Assembly (NCBI GenBank): GCA_028716785.1
Contig: JAQUPD010000005.1
Coordinates: 1-64,000, forward strand
Direction of reading: 5' to 3'
DNA length: 64,000 bases
DNA from: Fidelibacterota bacterium
GTDB lineage: Bacteria; Fidelibacterota; Fidelibacteria; Fidelibacterales; Fidelibacteraceae
Shown: positions 8,091 to 18,350 of the stretch, piece after piece
How positions within the stretch are numbered: the first letter of the stretch is position 1
Layout: each line of letters begins with the position of its first letter
Notes under the pieces: model-generated
Database searches by the model: none
Told to the model about the DNA's origin: nothing
What the model saw: the letters and a program-made list of their open reading frames with translations, nothing else
Program-made: the position numbers and the translations under genes

Positions 8091-11000
8091 ATGAAATGTA
8101 AAAGTTGGAGATTTGCGTGCTTGCTTTTGTTTGGGATATTTCTTGTAGGAGAGCTTCACGCTGCATCAGGTAAGCTTTCGGGCAGGGTTTATGACAAGCA
8201 AACAGGTGAGCCATTACCGGGTGCCAATGTGATGATTACCCATCTTGAAATAAACGAGAAAATGGTTCCATTAGATGATATTATGGGAGCGGCATGCGGA
8301 GAAGATGGTTATTATTTTATTTTAAATATTCCTCCGGGAACGTACACCGTTTCAGCAAGTATGGTAGGCTATGCCGAGCTGAAAAAAGAAGGTGTTCGGG
8401 TCAATATTGACAGGACGATTACGGTGGATTTTCCCCTGGAACAAACCGTGCTGGAAATGCAATCTGTGACAGTGATGGCAGAGCGGGAAGTTATTCGTCA
8501 TGATGTTGCTTCCAGCCAGGAAATTATTAGTGCCGATCGTATTGATGCTGTGCCTGTCATGCGGATGGATGAATTTATTGGTACCATGAAAGGGATCGAA
8601 TTAGTAGCAAGTGATGAAGGAACAGGACTCAGTATTCGTGGCGGTGAGATTCGGGAGACAGATGTTCAAATTGATGGGATCAGTTCAAGAGATCCCCGGT
8701 CAGGGAATGCCTATCTTTCTATTAATGCCTCATCCGTGGAAGAAATGCAGGTGTTAACAGGTGGTTTTGAGGCAAAATATGGTGGTTTTCGAAGCGGACT
8801 TGTAAATATTGTTACAAAGGAAGGTTCCCGAGACCGCTATTCTTTTGCAGGAAATTTCAACCTTACACCCGCTGGACAAAAACGGTATTTCGGTCAAAAT
8901 CCCTGGGATGAGGATTTTATTATTTATCGGATTTTTGCCGATACAACAGAAAATGGGTGGGCTTATATAGGTACCAGAGGTGATACAACAGGTTTGGTTC
9001 CTCCTGAATTCCAAACATTTAGAGGATGGAATAATTCACGCGAAGGAAATGCAAACTATGAAATTATTGGCTTAAATAAAAAAAAGTTAACTCCAGAACA
9101 AAAACAGCGCTTGTGGCTTATTCAACATCCCACAAACGAACTATTCAATGAGCCTGATTTTTACTTGGAAGGGACACTGACTGGCCCTGTCCCCGGTGCT
9201 TGGATTCCTATCCTTGGCGATGTTTTAGAGCGTTCAACCTTTATGCTAGCAGGAAAATATGAGCAATCACAGTTTGCATACCCTATTGGTCCTCGCGATA
9301 CGTATGTCGATTGGAATACGCATTTAAAAATTACAACACGTTTAACCCAGAAGACAAAAGTCTCTGTAAATGCCATGTATGCCCGTGTAGAAACAAATAG
9401 TAGTAACAGGCCTTCTACTGCTGGCGGCGTGCTTCAAGATAATACTCTCCGCTATGGCTACCTGAATAACAATAATGAGTCCACAAACCAACAAGCTCGT
9501 ATTTTGGGAAGCAATTTGGAAAATATGTTTAACCGCAGTCGGTTGATGTATTTAGACCAAAATTGGTTTTTAGGGGGTGTAAAAATAAATCATACCCTTT
9601 CACCCCGTTCCTTTTTTACCCTTGAAGCACAAGTAACTTACCAAGATCATGATGTTTACAGTATGAGTGCAGATACAACAGATTCAGGTTCTTGGGTTGA
9701 ACTTGATTCGGGTTTGTATGTTTTAAATTTTCCCTCCATTGGGACACCCAATGCTTCAACAAATTGGGGTAAAGATATTACGGATTATTTTTGGATTTTT
9801 GGTGGATTGCAAAATGTGGATTCCTCCTATTCAATTAACACTTCTATAAAGGGAGACTATAAGGCTCAACTTGGCAGAAATCATGAGCTGGAAACAGGAT
9901 TTCTTTTCAACTATACGTATTCAAAAGTCTATGCAGGCACTTGGCTTCAATCCAAAAAGATGTACACGCCGGATACCTGGCAGTATTATACGATTACTCC
10001 CATCGAAGCGGCTGTATATATTCAGGATAAAATGGAATTTGAGGGATTGATTGCCATGTTTGGCCTTCGGGGAGATTATTTTAACCCTATGCGAAAATCT
10101 TATCAATTATCTCATCCTTTTGATCTCGATTATCCCGCATTTTATAATGTTGTGTATGAAAGTATCCCCGGCGAATGGGGCTCTTATGAACGGTGGAAGG
10201 TCTTTCGGGATATGTTGAAAGAGCCGCCAGGATGGCCAACAACAGATGTGAAATCTCAGTTTAAAGTATCGCCCCGTTTAGGTGTTTCTTATCCGATAGC
10301 TGTTGGCAGCAAGATGTATTTTAATTATGGACATTTTTATCAACGGCCTGCCTATTCGTTTCTCTATAATCAATCTATTGCTGTTGATTATGCTAATATT
10401 CCTTCGCCTGAATTAACTCTCGGAAAAACAGTTTCCTATGAGTTTGGCTATGAACAACAAATGTTCCGTCAATTCCTTTTCAATATTGTTCTTTATTATA
10501 AAGACGTGAAAAATGACCCCCTGCCACGAACGTATGTTAATTACTGGGAAGATTTTGTTATTACTAAATATTACCCTGATGCTTTTTCTGATGCGCGAGG
10601 AATTGAACTCCGTTTTGAAAAGAATTATGGAAAGTGGTTTACCTTTTGGGCAAATTTTGATTACATGCTCAAAAGTTGGGGACAAAGTGGCATGAGGTAT
10701 GTCTATGAAAATCAAGTCACTGCTCGTGAAGCAAGCCGATCAGCAAACATTTCTACCGTGGAATCATATCCTAAATCAGATATCAGCATGACCTTCCATT
10801 CACCTCAAACATTTGGTGTTCCCATGGCAGGTGTTTATCCCTTTGGTGGATGGCATTTGAATTTTCGGTGGAAATGGAGCGATGCTGGAGACGTTGTGAT
10901 TAAACAAGATATGGTAACGGGCGAACAGTTTAAAGCAGACGCTGTTGATTATACTAATCTGGATGCAAAAATTACAAAAGATATTTCTATCGGTGGTGTA

Positions 11001-11246
11001 ACTTGTAATTTTGGTGTGACAGTGTTTAATGTGTTGAATCAGAAACGTCTTTATATTAGTGGCATGAATAGTGCTCAATATTCCCGGTATCTTGAGTCAC
11101 TAAAATTCTCCTTTGAAGAAGGTGACGAACACGGGAATGATAAATGGGGAGAATGGAATAAAGAACATATTGACACGGGATGGTTTGAAGCTCCCATTTT
11201 CCTGAATCCTCGTAGGATTGTTGCATCATTATCATTCAGTTTTTAA
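8091..11246 (+). CDS. TonB-dependent receptor with N-terminal carboxypeptidase-regulatory-like domain
   Basis: GKLSGRVYDKQTGEPLPGANVMI, plug-domain-like IRGGEIRETDVQIDGI, C-terminal beta-strand ending VASLSFSF; ggag SD before ATG 8091. Confidence 0.9.
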   Translation: MKCKSWRFACLLLFGIFLVGELHAASGKLSGRVYDKQTGEPLPGANVMITHLEINEKMVPLDDIMGAACGEDGYYFILNIPPGTYTVSASMVGYAELKKEGVRVNIDRTITVDFPLEQTVLEMQSVTVMAEREVIRHDVASSQEIISADRIDAVPVMRMDEFIGTMKGIELVASDEGTGLSIRGGEIRETDVQIDGISSRDPRSGNAYLSINASSVEEMQVLTGGFEAKYGGFRSGLVNIVTKEGSRDRYSFAGNFNLTPAGQKRYFGQNPWDEDFIIYRIFADTTENGWAYIGTRGDTTGLVPPEFQTFRGWNNSREGNANYEIIGLNKKKLTPEQKQRLWLIQHPTNELFNEPDFYLEGTLTGPVPGAWIPILGDVLERSTFMLAGKYEQSQFAYPIGPRDTYVDWNTHLKITTRLTQKTKVSVNAMYARVETNSSNRPSTAGGVLQDNTLRYGYLNNNNESTNQQARILGSNLENMFNRSRLMYLDQNWFLGGVKINHTLSPRSFFTLEAQVTYQDHDVYSMSADTTDSGSWVELDSGLYVLNFPSIGTPNASTNWGKDITDYFWIFGGLQNVDSSYSINTSIKGDYKAQLGRNHELETGFLFNYTYSKVYAGTWLQSKKMYTPDTWQYYTITPIEAAVYIQDKMEFEGLIAMFGLRGDYFNPMRKSYQLSHPFDLDYPAFYNVVYESIPGEWGSYERWKVFRDMLKEPPGWPTTDVKSQFKVSPRLGVSYPIAVGSKMYFNYGHFYQRPAYSFLYNQSIAVDYANIPSPELTLGKTVSYEFGYEQQMFRQFLFNIVLYYKDVKNDPLPRTYVNYWEDFVITKYYPDAFSDARGIELRFEKNYGKWFTFWANFDYMLKSWGQSGMRYVYENQVTAREASRSANISTVESYPKSDISMTFHSPQTFGVPMAGVYPFGGWHLNFRWKWSDAGDVVIKQDMVTGEQFKADAVDYTNLDAKITKDISIGGVTCNFGVTVFNVLNQKRLYISGMNSAQYSRYLESLKFSFEEGDEHGNDKWGEWNKEHIDTGWFEAPIFLNPRRIVASLSFSF

Positions 11247-11261
11247 ACGATTGAGGGTACT

Positions 11262-13385
11262 ATGAAATACGTATTTAAAAAACATTATTATTGCCTGTTT
11301 GTGTTACTTCTCGTATTGCTTTTTGCAGTGCCTGATTTAAATGCACAAAAAAATTATACAGGTCCGCCCATGTTTATTAATGTGAATGCCATTAATCTTA
11401 CCATGAAAAAAGTTAATGGTGAAGGACAATTTACTAATCAATACAGTTGGATGTTAACAGGTGATGCTCGCGAGCAAACGGAGGAGTGGTATTATCCTGC
11501 TGATAGATGGCATTCTCAAATGCTATATCAGATTTTTAATCCTGCTTGCCCTGATGATAATGGATTTATTGATCAGGAAAAAAAGCGCAAAATTATCCCG
11601 GATAAGTGTGTCAATCAGGGTAAAAACGATTATTCATGGGAACGGAGACGGTATCGAACGCCTTATATTACGGTTGATGGTGTTCGCCAAAACCAGGATT
11701 ATACCGGGGAGGTAGATCCCACATTGAAAGCAGATATTGTGGCAGAATGGGAAGATGTTCTAAGAGCGTATGGGATTCGAAGCAAGGTACAAATATATGC
11801 CTTCAGTAATCAAAATCATCAAGATTATATTATTTACAAGGCAACCTATAAATTTACCGGTGAAACTATGCGGCCTCTTGAAAATCCTGATACCTCAGAC
11901 TTTTTCCCTTCTCAAACCATGCGCCTGTGGTGGCCTATTTCTTTTAGCTTTGGACCAACGAAAGCAGGTGAATATATGGCACATTCCTATTTTGCCTATG
12001 AAGGGGAGGATGACCTGGATAGCTGGTTTGCAACACCTGTTACGCTTGCCTCGAATGCACCTCGGGATAGTCTAAAAATTGCCTACTATTGGGATTATAA
12101 GACACCCGGAGGCCGAGTCTATCCCAATGGAAGTAGTGATGATACCGGGGATCCCGATCGCCAGACGGGACATCTTCATTCACCTCAAATTCCCGGCTAT
12201 GCCCTGTTATATTCTTCAAAAAATACCTTTAACCTTACTAGTGATGATATTTCACAACCCTATGCCATTCCACATGCCGATATTGTAAATGATTTGTGGT
12301 CAAGAGCAGATGTGGGTGTAAGAGATACCTATATTGGTAACGATAATCGGGGAAGATTTCCACTGGATCCTATTACAGAAGGATTTATTACCGCCTCTGG
12401 AAAACAAAAGGGACCTATGCGCTTTATAACAATTGGTCCTTATGAATTAACGTTGGATCATGAACAGGGAATTCATGACTCAATTTGTGCTGTGTATGCA
12501 ATTGGTGTAGGATCAATTTCCTGGGATGTTGCCGATAGCATTGGTATGGCTTGGTTTGAAGGAAAAATAACCGATGCTGAAAAAGAAGCTGCAATCCTTA
12601 CCGGCAAAGATTCTCTCGCGAAAGTGATGGATAGGGCTTATTGGGCATATACGAATGGACTCAATGTCCCAGATCCGCCGCCTCCTCCTGACATTGAAGT
12701 TACTAGTGATGCTGATAGGATTATTGTTGAATGGTCTTATCCCGATGAGAGCTACTTCAAAGATCCCGATACAGGAGTTGATGACTGGTATGCCTGGCGT
12801 GTGTACCGAAAACGTGGAGAAGCAACTGTTGGTGCCCCCACTGAATTGATTTCCAAAGATCAGTGGGAACTAATACATGAAACAACAAATAGATATGAAA
12901 CACAATACATAGATAACGAGGTTATTCGGGGGGTCTCTTATTTTTATGCAGTAACAGCAATAGATGACGGCAGTCAGAATACTTTTGGACTTTATCCGGG
13001 TCAAAAGCTTGAAAGTCCTTACTTTGCAAATCGGTCCCAGATTCCTGCCAGACCCTTTCAAGCAGGTCTTGCAACTACAAAAGAAGTCCGCGTTGTTCCT
13101 AATCCCTATTCTATAAATGCTGGAATTTTGAATTTTCCTGGTGGTTCCAACCAACTTATGTTTGCCAGACTTCCTTATAAATGTACCTTAACGGTTTATA
13201 CAGAAAATGGCGATGAAGTAACGCGTTTTGATCATGTGGGAACCGATCAGGTTATTTGGGATCAAAGGACAAATACAAATCAGTATATTAGCACGGGTAT
13301 TTATATTCTTGCTGTCTGTGATGCTGAAGATGTCGAGGGAAATAAACTGGATAACCAGTATGTTAAATTTGTGGTTATCCGATAA
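11262..13385 (+). CDS. Secreted/surface 707-aa protein with FnIII-like segment and FlgD-like C-terminal domain
   Basis: Signal peptide; IIVEWSYPDESYF...VSYFYAVTAIDDG (FnIII-like); VRVVPNPYS...LTVYTENGDEV...TGIYILAVCD (C-terminal domain). Confidence 0.7.
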   Translation: MKYVFKKHYYCLFVLLLVLLFAVPDLNAQKNYTGPPMFINVNAINLTMKKVNGEGQFTNQYSWMLTGDAREQTEEWYYPADRWHSQMLYQIFNPACPDDNGFIDQEKKRKIIPDKCVNQGKNDYSWERRRYRTPYITVDGVRQNQDYTGEVDPTLKADIVAEWEDVLRAYGIRSKVQIYAFSNQNHQDYIIYKATYKFTGETMRPLENPDTSDFFPSQTMRLWWPISFSFGPTKAGEYMAHSYFAYEGEDDLDSWFATPVTLASNAPRDSLKIAYYWDYKTPGGRVYPNGSSDDTGDPDRQTGHLHSPQIPGYALLYSSKNTFNLTSDDISQPYAIPHADIVNDLWSRADVGVRDTYIGNDNRGRFPLDPITEGFITASGKQKGPMRFITIGPYELTLDHEQGIHDSICAVYAIGVGSISWDVADSIGMAWFEGKITDAEKEAAILTGKDSLAKVMDRAYWAYTNGLNVPDPPPPPDIEVTSDADRIIVEWSYPDESYFKDPDTGVDDWYAWRVYRKRGEATVGAPTELISKDQWELIHETTNRYETQYIDNEVIRGVSYFYAVTAIDDGSQNTFGLYPGQKLESPYFANRSQIPARPFQAGLATTKEVRVVPNPYSINAGILNFPGGSNQLMFARLPYKCTLTVYTENGDEVTRFDHVGTDQVIWDQRTNTNQYISTGIYILAVCDAEDVEGNKLDNQYVKFVVIR

Positions 13386-13400
13386 AGGACAGGTGAAACA

Positions 13401-14435
13401 ATGAAAAAAAGAAATGCAATATATCTGTGGTTCGTTAGCATCCTATTTTTCGGCGTTATAACTCCGTTAAGTGTAAAGGCTGTTGAGAAAAAAGCACAAG
13501 TTGGATTTCGTTTCCTTGAAAATCCTGTTTCTGCCGCTGCCCTTGGGCGTGGTGATATGGGTATTTTAGGACTTTCAAGCGCAGAAGGTGTCTATTCGAA
13601 TCCCTCTTCCATTGCCTGGATGTCTGGCCGTGCAGATGTTACCCTCTCTCAAACCCTGTGGATTGCAGATATAAAATACAATGCAATAAGTGGCGCCCTG
13701 AAGGCTCCCTATAATTTTATGTTTGGAGTGGATTATATGGCCATGAATTATGGGGATTTTTACGGGACACGCCGAGCCGATAATGACCAGGGATTTATTG
13801 AAACAGATATTTTTTCTCCTTCAGCTTGGGTTGCTGGAATAACAGTGTCGCAACGGGTGAGTGATCGCTTTTCGTATGGGGTACGCATTAAATATGCCTA
13901 CCATGATTATGGTGCTGCTCATATTGCAACAGAAGGATCAACATTAACCGATTCTTCTCTTGTTATTGTTGAAAAAAAATATACCCTCGGGGCTCCTGCT
14001 ATCGATATTGGAACAACCTATGCCTTTGGTTTTTATGGCATTCGTTTTGGCGCTGTTATCCAAAATTTTTCACAGGAACTTCAAATTGAACGAGAAAAAT
14101 TCCCCATGCCATACCGCGTTGGGTTTAGTGCAGATATGGATTTAATGACACTCATCGCACATGAAAAAGTAGATATGCATACATTGCGTTTGGGGATTGA
14201 AACTATTTATCCTCGCGATTTTCGAGAACGACTGAAAGTTGGTATGGAATATGCGCTGCAAGATATCTTTTTTGTTCGTACGGGCTATCTGATAAATTAC
14301 GACGAGCGCGGTTTTACTGCTGGGATTGGAATTCATACATCCTTAGGGAAAACCCGCTTTATCTTTGATTATGGCTTTCAGGAATTTGGAAATTTTGAAG
14401 GCGTTCATGTTTTTAGTGCTGGTTTTGGTTTTTAA
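13401..14435 (+). CDS. PorV/PorQ-family outer-membrane beta-barrel protein
   Basis: FLENPVSAAALGRGDMGILGLSSAEGVYSNPSSIAWM and beta-barrel-like repeats with terminal aromatic residue. Confidence 0.78.
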   Translation: MKKRNAIYLWFVSILFFGVITPLSVKAVEKKAQVGFRFLENPVSAAALGRGDMGILGLSSAEGVYSNPSSIAWMSGRADVTLSQTLWIADIKYNAISGALKAPYNFMFGVDYMAMNYGDFYGTRRADNDQGFIETDIFSPSAWVAGITVSQRVSDRFSYGVRIKYAYHDYGAAHIATEGSTLTDSSLVIVEKKYTLGAPAIDIGTTYAFGFYGIRFGAVIQNFSQELQIEREKFPMPYRVGFSADMDLMTLIAHEKVDMHTLRLGIETIYPRDFRERLKVGMEYALQDIFFVRTGYLINYDERGFTAGIGIHTSLGKTRFIFDYGFQEFGNFEGVHVFSAGFGF

Positions 14436-14465
14436 CTATAATTCTCCGCTCAAAAAGGGGTGAAA

Positions 14466-15593
14466 ATGCTCATCCGCAATGTTCATCTGTTATCGAACAA
14501 AGACCTTGTTGATGTTTTTGTAGATTCAGGAAAGATTCTTCGCATTGAACAAGCGGACCCCTTCAAAAAAGGAGGGGTAGACGGAAAGGGACTTTTTCTG
14601 GTTTCAGGGTTTACAGATCTTCATGTCCATGGAGCAGGCGGGACAGATTTTAGCTGTGGCGATTCAGAAAAGATTATTCAAGCAGATCGTATGTTGACAC
14701 GCTTGGGGACAACGTCGTATCTTGCCACAACCTTTTATCTGCCCCATCAACCTAATACCCACCTTGAGGTCCTTCGGCAACTTTATGCATCTGGCCAATG
14801 TCTCGGCATGAAAGGCATTCACCTAGAAGGTCCCTTTATTTCACCCCAAAAAAGAGGTGGCATTTTACCAGATCGAATTTCTCCTTACAAAAAGGAAATT
14901 CTCGAGGATATCTTTCATGTGTGTGGTAATGCATTAAGAATGATGACACTTGCTCCTGAACAAGAACCAACGGGAGTATTAATCAACGCTTTAAAAACGA
15001 GAAATGTCATTCCATCTTTTGGACATAGTGATGCCACCGATAAGCAAACCCGTCAATCTCTTGACCAGGGGATAGAGCATGTAACACACCTTTGTAATGC
15101 TATGCGACCAATTCATCACCGAGATCCTGGACCAATCCCTGAAATTGTTGAATCCAATGTAATAGCACAAATAATTGCCGATGGTGCCCATTTAGTACCT
15201 CGTATGGTAAAGTTTTTGGCTTCTATTATGGGCGTTGATCGGTGTGTTTGTATTACCGATGGCATGCTGAGTACCGGGTTGCCAGATGGTGACTATCTCT
15301 ATCAAGGGAAGCCTTTCAAAGCAAAAAATGGAGAAGCCCGATATCTTCACAATAATGAACTCATAGGGACCTCATTAAGTGTACAACAAATTGCACAACG
15401 TTTTATGAACTTTACGACATGTTCCTTGGAAAAAGCTGTTAAAACAGTGACCGAAAATCCTTGCCGTGTTCTTGGAACACAGCCCTTGTATTCTACTATT
15501 CAGGAAGGAGCTATCGCCGATCTCTTGCTTATCGATAAGGCACTGAATCTTCATCGTGTATGGAAAAACGGCGAAGATATTTCGTCAGACTAA
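14466..15593 (+). CDS. nagA: N-acetylglucosamine-6-phosphate deacetylase
   Basis: GFTDLHVHGAGGTDF, GIHLEGPFISPQKRGG, FGHSDAT, HLCNAMRPIHHRDPG, ITDGM. Confidence 0.95.
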   Translation: MLIRNVHLLSNKDLVDVFVDSGKILRIEQADPFKKGGVDGKGLFLVSGFTDLHVHGAGGTDFSCGDSEKIIQADRMLTRLGTTSYLATTFYLPHQPNTHLEVLRQLYASGQCLGMKGIHLEGPFISPQKRGGILPDRISPYKKEILEDIFHVCGNALRMMTLAPEQEPTGVLINALKTRNVIPSFGHSDATDKQTRQSLDQGIEHVTHLCNAMRPIHHRDPGPIPEIVESNVIAQIIADGAHLVPRMVKFLASIMGVDRCVCITDGMLSTGLPDGDYLYQGKPFKAKNGEARYLHNNELIGTSLSVQQIAQRFMNFTTCSLEKAVKTVTENPCRVLGTQPLYSTIQEGAIADLLLIDKALNLHRVWKNGEDISSD

Positions 15594-15654
15594 AATCATT
15601 ATACATATATTTTAAAAATAAGTTATTTTAGAAAATTTAATTTTGTTTAATTGT

Positions 15655-16518
15655 TCATCCTGACATAGAAAGATTTGAGTGATGGTGTTCATTTTTTAAA
15701 AAACACGCATAACCACCTACATGGTAGATTATAGCATTATTGTTCTTTTGTTTCATTGTTACAAAAATTTCAGAGGGGCGATTTAATGCATCCCCTTGAC
15801 GGAAAAGAAATGAAGAAGGGCAGTCAGAGCAATGGGCATACAAATAGGCACTTAAAGCACAGCTTGCCGTTCCCGTTGCAGCTTCTTCTGGGATTCTTAC
15901 TGCTGGGGAAAAATTCCGACAAAAGGCGGTATATACAGAATCTCCTGGCGCAAAAACATGATATCCCGTTGCTTTATGGAGCGTGCTGATTTTTTGTATG
16001 TGATCCATTTTTGGCGTGAGGGTCATCAATACATGACGACTTTTTACAGGGATAATGATATCCCATAAACCACAGCAGACGCGTTGAATTGGCAAATCTG
16101 ACATGAGGTTATCAGAGGTAATTCCCAAAGAATCAATAATTTCTTCAGAGTCAAGGAATGACCCTAAGATGGGAGAAGGCATCTGAAAAAAAATTGATCC
16201 GATATCCGTATTAACCGTATAGGGAAACTTTCCGCCAGCTGTCTCAAAGATCCCTGTGGGAATTGCTAATTGTCCAGAATCTTTAAGGTAGGTCAACCCT
16301 GCAAGCGTTGCATGACCACAAGGCTCAACTTCAACACGGGGTGTAAAATAGCGAAAAGAAAAAGACTTCTTGTCAAAAGGTTGAATAAACACCGTTTCAG
16401 AGTAGTTTGCAAGGGAAGCAATTTTTTGCATTTCTTGAGGATTTAGGGGGCTAGGAGGAACGACAATACCTGCTAGATTCCCTCCTTGGGGCGTTTTGGA
16501 AAAGGCTGTATTAAACAT
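15655..16518 (-). CDS. PhzF family isomerase-like protein
   Basis: GGNLAGIVV, SETVFIQP, FSFRYFTPRVEVEPCGHATLAG. Confidence 0.88.
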   Translation of the reverse strand: MFNTAFSKTPQGGNLAGIVVPPSPLNPQEMQKIASLANYSETVFIQPFDKKSFSFRYFTPRVEVEPCGHATLAGLTYLKDSGQLAIPTGIFETAGGKFPYTVNTDIGSIFFQMPSPILGSFLDSEEIIDSLGITSDNLMSDLPIQRVCCGLWDIIIPVKSRHVLMTLTPKMDHIQKISTLHKATGYHVFAPGDSVYTAFCRNFSPAVRIPEEAATGTASCALSAYLYAHCSDCPSSFLFRQGDALNRPSEIFVTMKQKNNNAIIYHVGGYACFLKNEHHHSNLSMSG

Positions 16519-16530
16519 GAAGCGAAAGAA

Positions 16531-17130
16531 TCATTTTCGTTTCAGACTGGTATTCATAAGGCGACTAAAAGGTGTTTTTTCGGGGGCAGCTTTAGGGAAA
16601 TATCCTTCTTTTACCGTTCGCACATCACTAATTGAAACAAACGCTCCTGGATTATATTTTCGGACAAGATCCAAAATAAGTTCCTGATCTTTTCGTTTGA
16701 TAATAGAAAAAATTAAGCGGACATCCCCTTTCATGCCCCTTGCGGCTAAGCTGGTTGTACCAATGTGGTTTTTTTGAATCGCTTCTATAAGCTTATCGGC
16801 ATCATTTTGGGTGATAATTCGAATGACAACCATTCCCATAGCTAATCGTTCTTCCACCATCATCCCAAAATAATTTCCTAAGGCAAACCCTGTTGCATAG
16901 GCAAGGTAATTGACCCAGTTTGATAAATTTTGCATAATTTGACTGATGGCTACAAGCCAAATGAGCACTTCAAAAAAACCTAAAATGGGTGCAAATAGTT
17001 TCATTCCTCTCGAGACAAGAATAATTCGAACTGTACCAATAGAAACATCACAAATTCTTGCAATAACAATAGCAAGGGGCATTAAAACATACATTGTAAG
17101 AAATTGATTGTTTGATAAGAATTCCGTCAT
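16531..17130 (-). CDS. UPF0316 / DUF2179-type membrane protein
   Basis: ICDVSIGTVRIILVSRGMKLFAPILGFFEVLIWLVAISQIMQNL and C-terminal DUF2179-like part. Confidence 0.85.
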   Translation of the reverse strand: MTEFLSNNQFLTMYVLMPLAIVIARICDVSIGTVRIILVSRGMKLFAPILGFFEVLIWLVAISQIMQNLSNWVNYLAYATGFALGNYFGMMVEERLAMGMVVIRIITQNDADKLIEAIQKNHIGTTSLAARGMKGDVRLIFSIIKRKDQELILDLVRKYNPGAFVSISDVRTVKEGYFPKAAPEKTPFSRLMNTSLKRK

Positions 17131-17272
17131 TTTACTACCTCCCCCTAAAATTAGTAATCTTTATGATAAGGGAAAATAGACATTTATGTAATTTAACATG
17201 TTTATAGACGTTATTTATTTTGAATTCAGCGTGTGGACATGTTAGATTTCCTTTGTAACATGGGGAGACACA

Positions 17273-17533
17273 ATGAAGAATAATGATTCAGAAAATGATA
17301 TAATGATTCCCGTTTACCGGTTTACCAATGAAATTGAAGCCCAGGTTTTAAGCCAGGTCCTAGATGAAGAAGGCATACCCTATCGTGTTCGTTCTTTTCG
17401 AGATTCTGCCTACAACGGTATTTATCAAATGCAAAAGGGATGGGGACAATTGGAATCACACGAAAAATTCCGAAAGAAAATTGAGAACCTGGCAAAAATT
17501 GTCCTGACGAACAACAATATTAATGAACCTTAA
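17273..17533 (+). CDS. Small DUF2007-like protein
   Basis: MIPVYRFTNEIEAQVLSQVLDEEGIPYRV pattern. Confidence 0.5.
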   Translation: MKNNDSENDIMIPVYRFTNEIEAQVLSQVLDEEGIPYRVRSFRDSAYNGIYQMQKGWGQLESHEKFRKKIENLAKIVLTNNNINEP

Positions 17534-17828
17534 ATTTGATTATTTATTCTATTGATTATGAGGTACTTATATATCTTGTGAATAAAGTATTCTATAACTC
17601 TAAAATTTTAATATAAACGTATTTTATCGTTAAAATAAAGAGATATAGAATGTTTAAACATATCGACGCATTTTAGAGGTTAAAAGGGGAAATTGATTAT
17701 ATTCTTTTGAAGATGGATGTTGATTTTGTTTGTGGAGATATAAAATTTGGTTTCTGTTTTTAAAAAGGGGTATTTTCTTAAAGAATGGGTATAATTATCT
17801 TTTTAAGGGGAGGTAATGGATTGAAAAG

Positions 17829-18350
17829 ATGATAGATCAGGTAACGATAGAAATTATTCAGGGGGATATTGCCAATCAGAAGGATATAGATGCTGTTGTA
17901 AATGCTGCGAATGCGTCTCTTATGCCAGGTGGCGGGGTTGCAGGTGCTATTCATCGTGTAGCAGGTCCCCAGCTTGCTGAGGCGTGTAAACCGTTAGCAC
18001 CAATAAAACCAGGTGAAGCTATCATTACACCCGCGTTTCATTTACCTAACAAATATGTCATTCATTGTTTAGGTCCTGTTTACGGGGTGGATAAACCAGA
18101 AAGAACGTTGTTGGCACAATGCTATAAAAATGCGCTGAATCTCGCAGAAAAATATGCTATTTCCTCCATCGCCTTTCCAGCCATATCTACCGGTTACTTT
18201 GGTTATCCCTTCCAAGAGGCTGCCAAAATCACGTTTGAAACAATTTCTCACGCTGTTAAGGAATTGAAACACGTAAAAAAAATTCGATTCGTCCTTTATA
18301 GCAAAAAAGATTTAGAAGTCTACAAAAAAATAAGTAAGAGTTATTTATGA
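17829..18350 (+). CDS. Macrodomain protein (O-acetyl-ADP-ribose deacetylase type)
   Basis: EIIQGDIANQKDIDAVVNAANASLMPGGGVAGAIHRVAG; AFPAISTGYFGYP. Confidence 0.95.
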   Translation: MIDQVTIEIIQGDIANQKDIDAVVNAANASLMPGGGVAGAIHRVAGPQLAEACKPLAPIKPGEAIITPAFHLPNKYVIHCLGPVYGVDKPERTLLAQCYKNALNLAEKYAISSIAFPAISTGYFGYPFQEAAKITFETISHAVKELKHVKKIRFVLYSKKDLEVYKKISKSYL

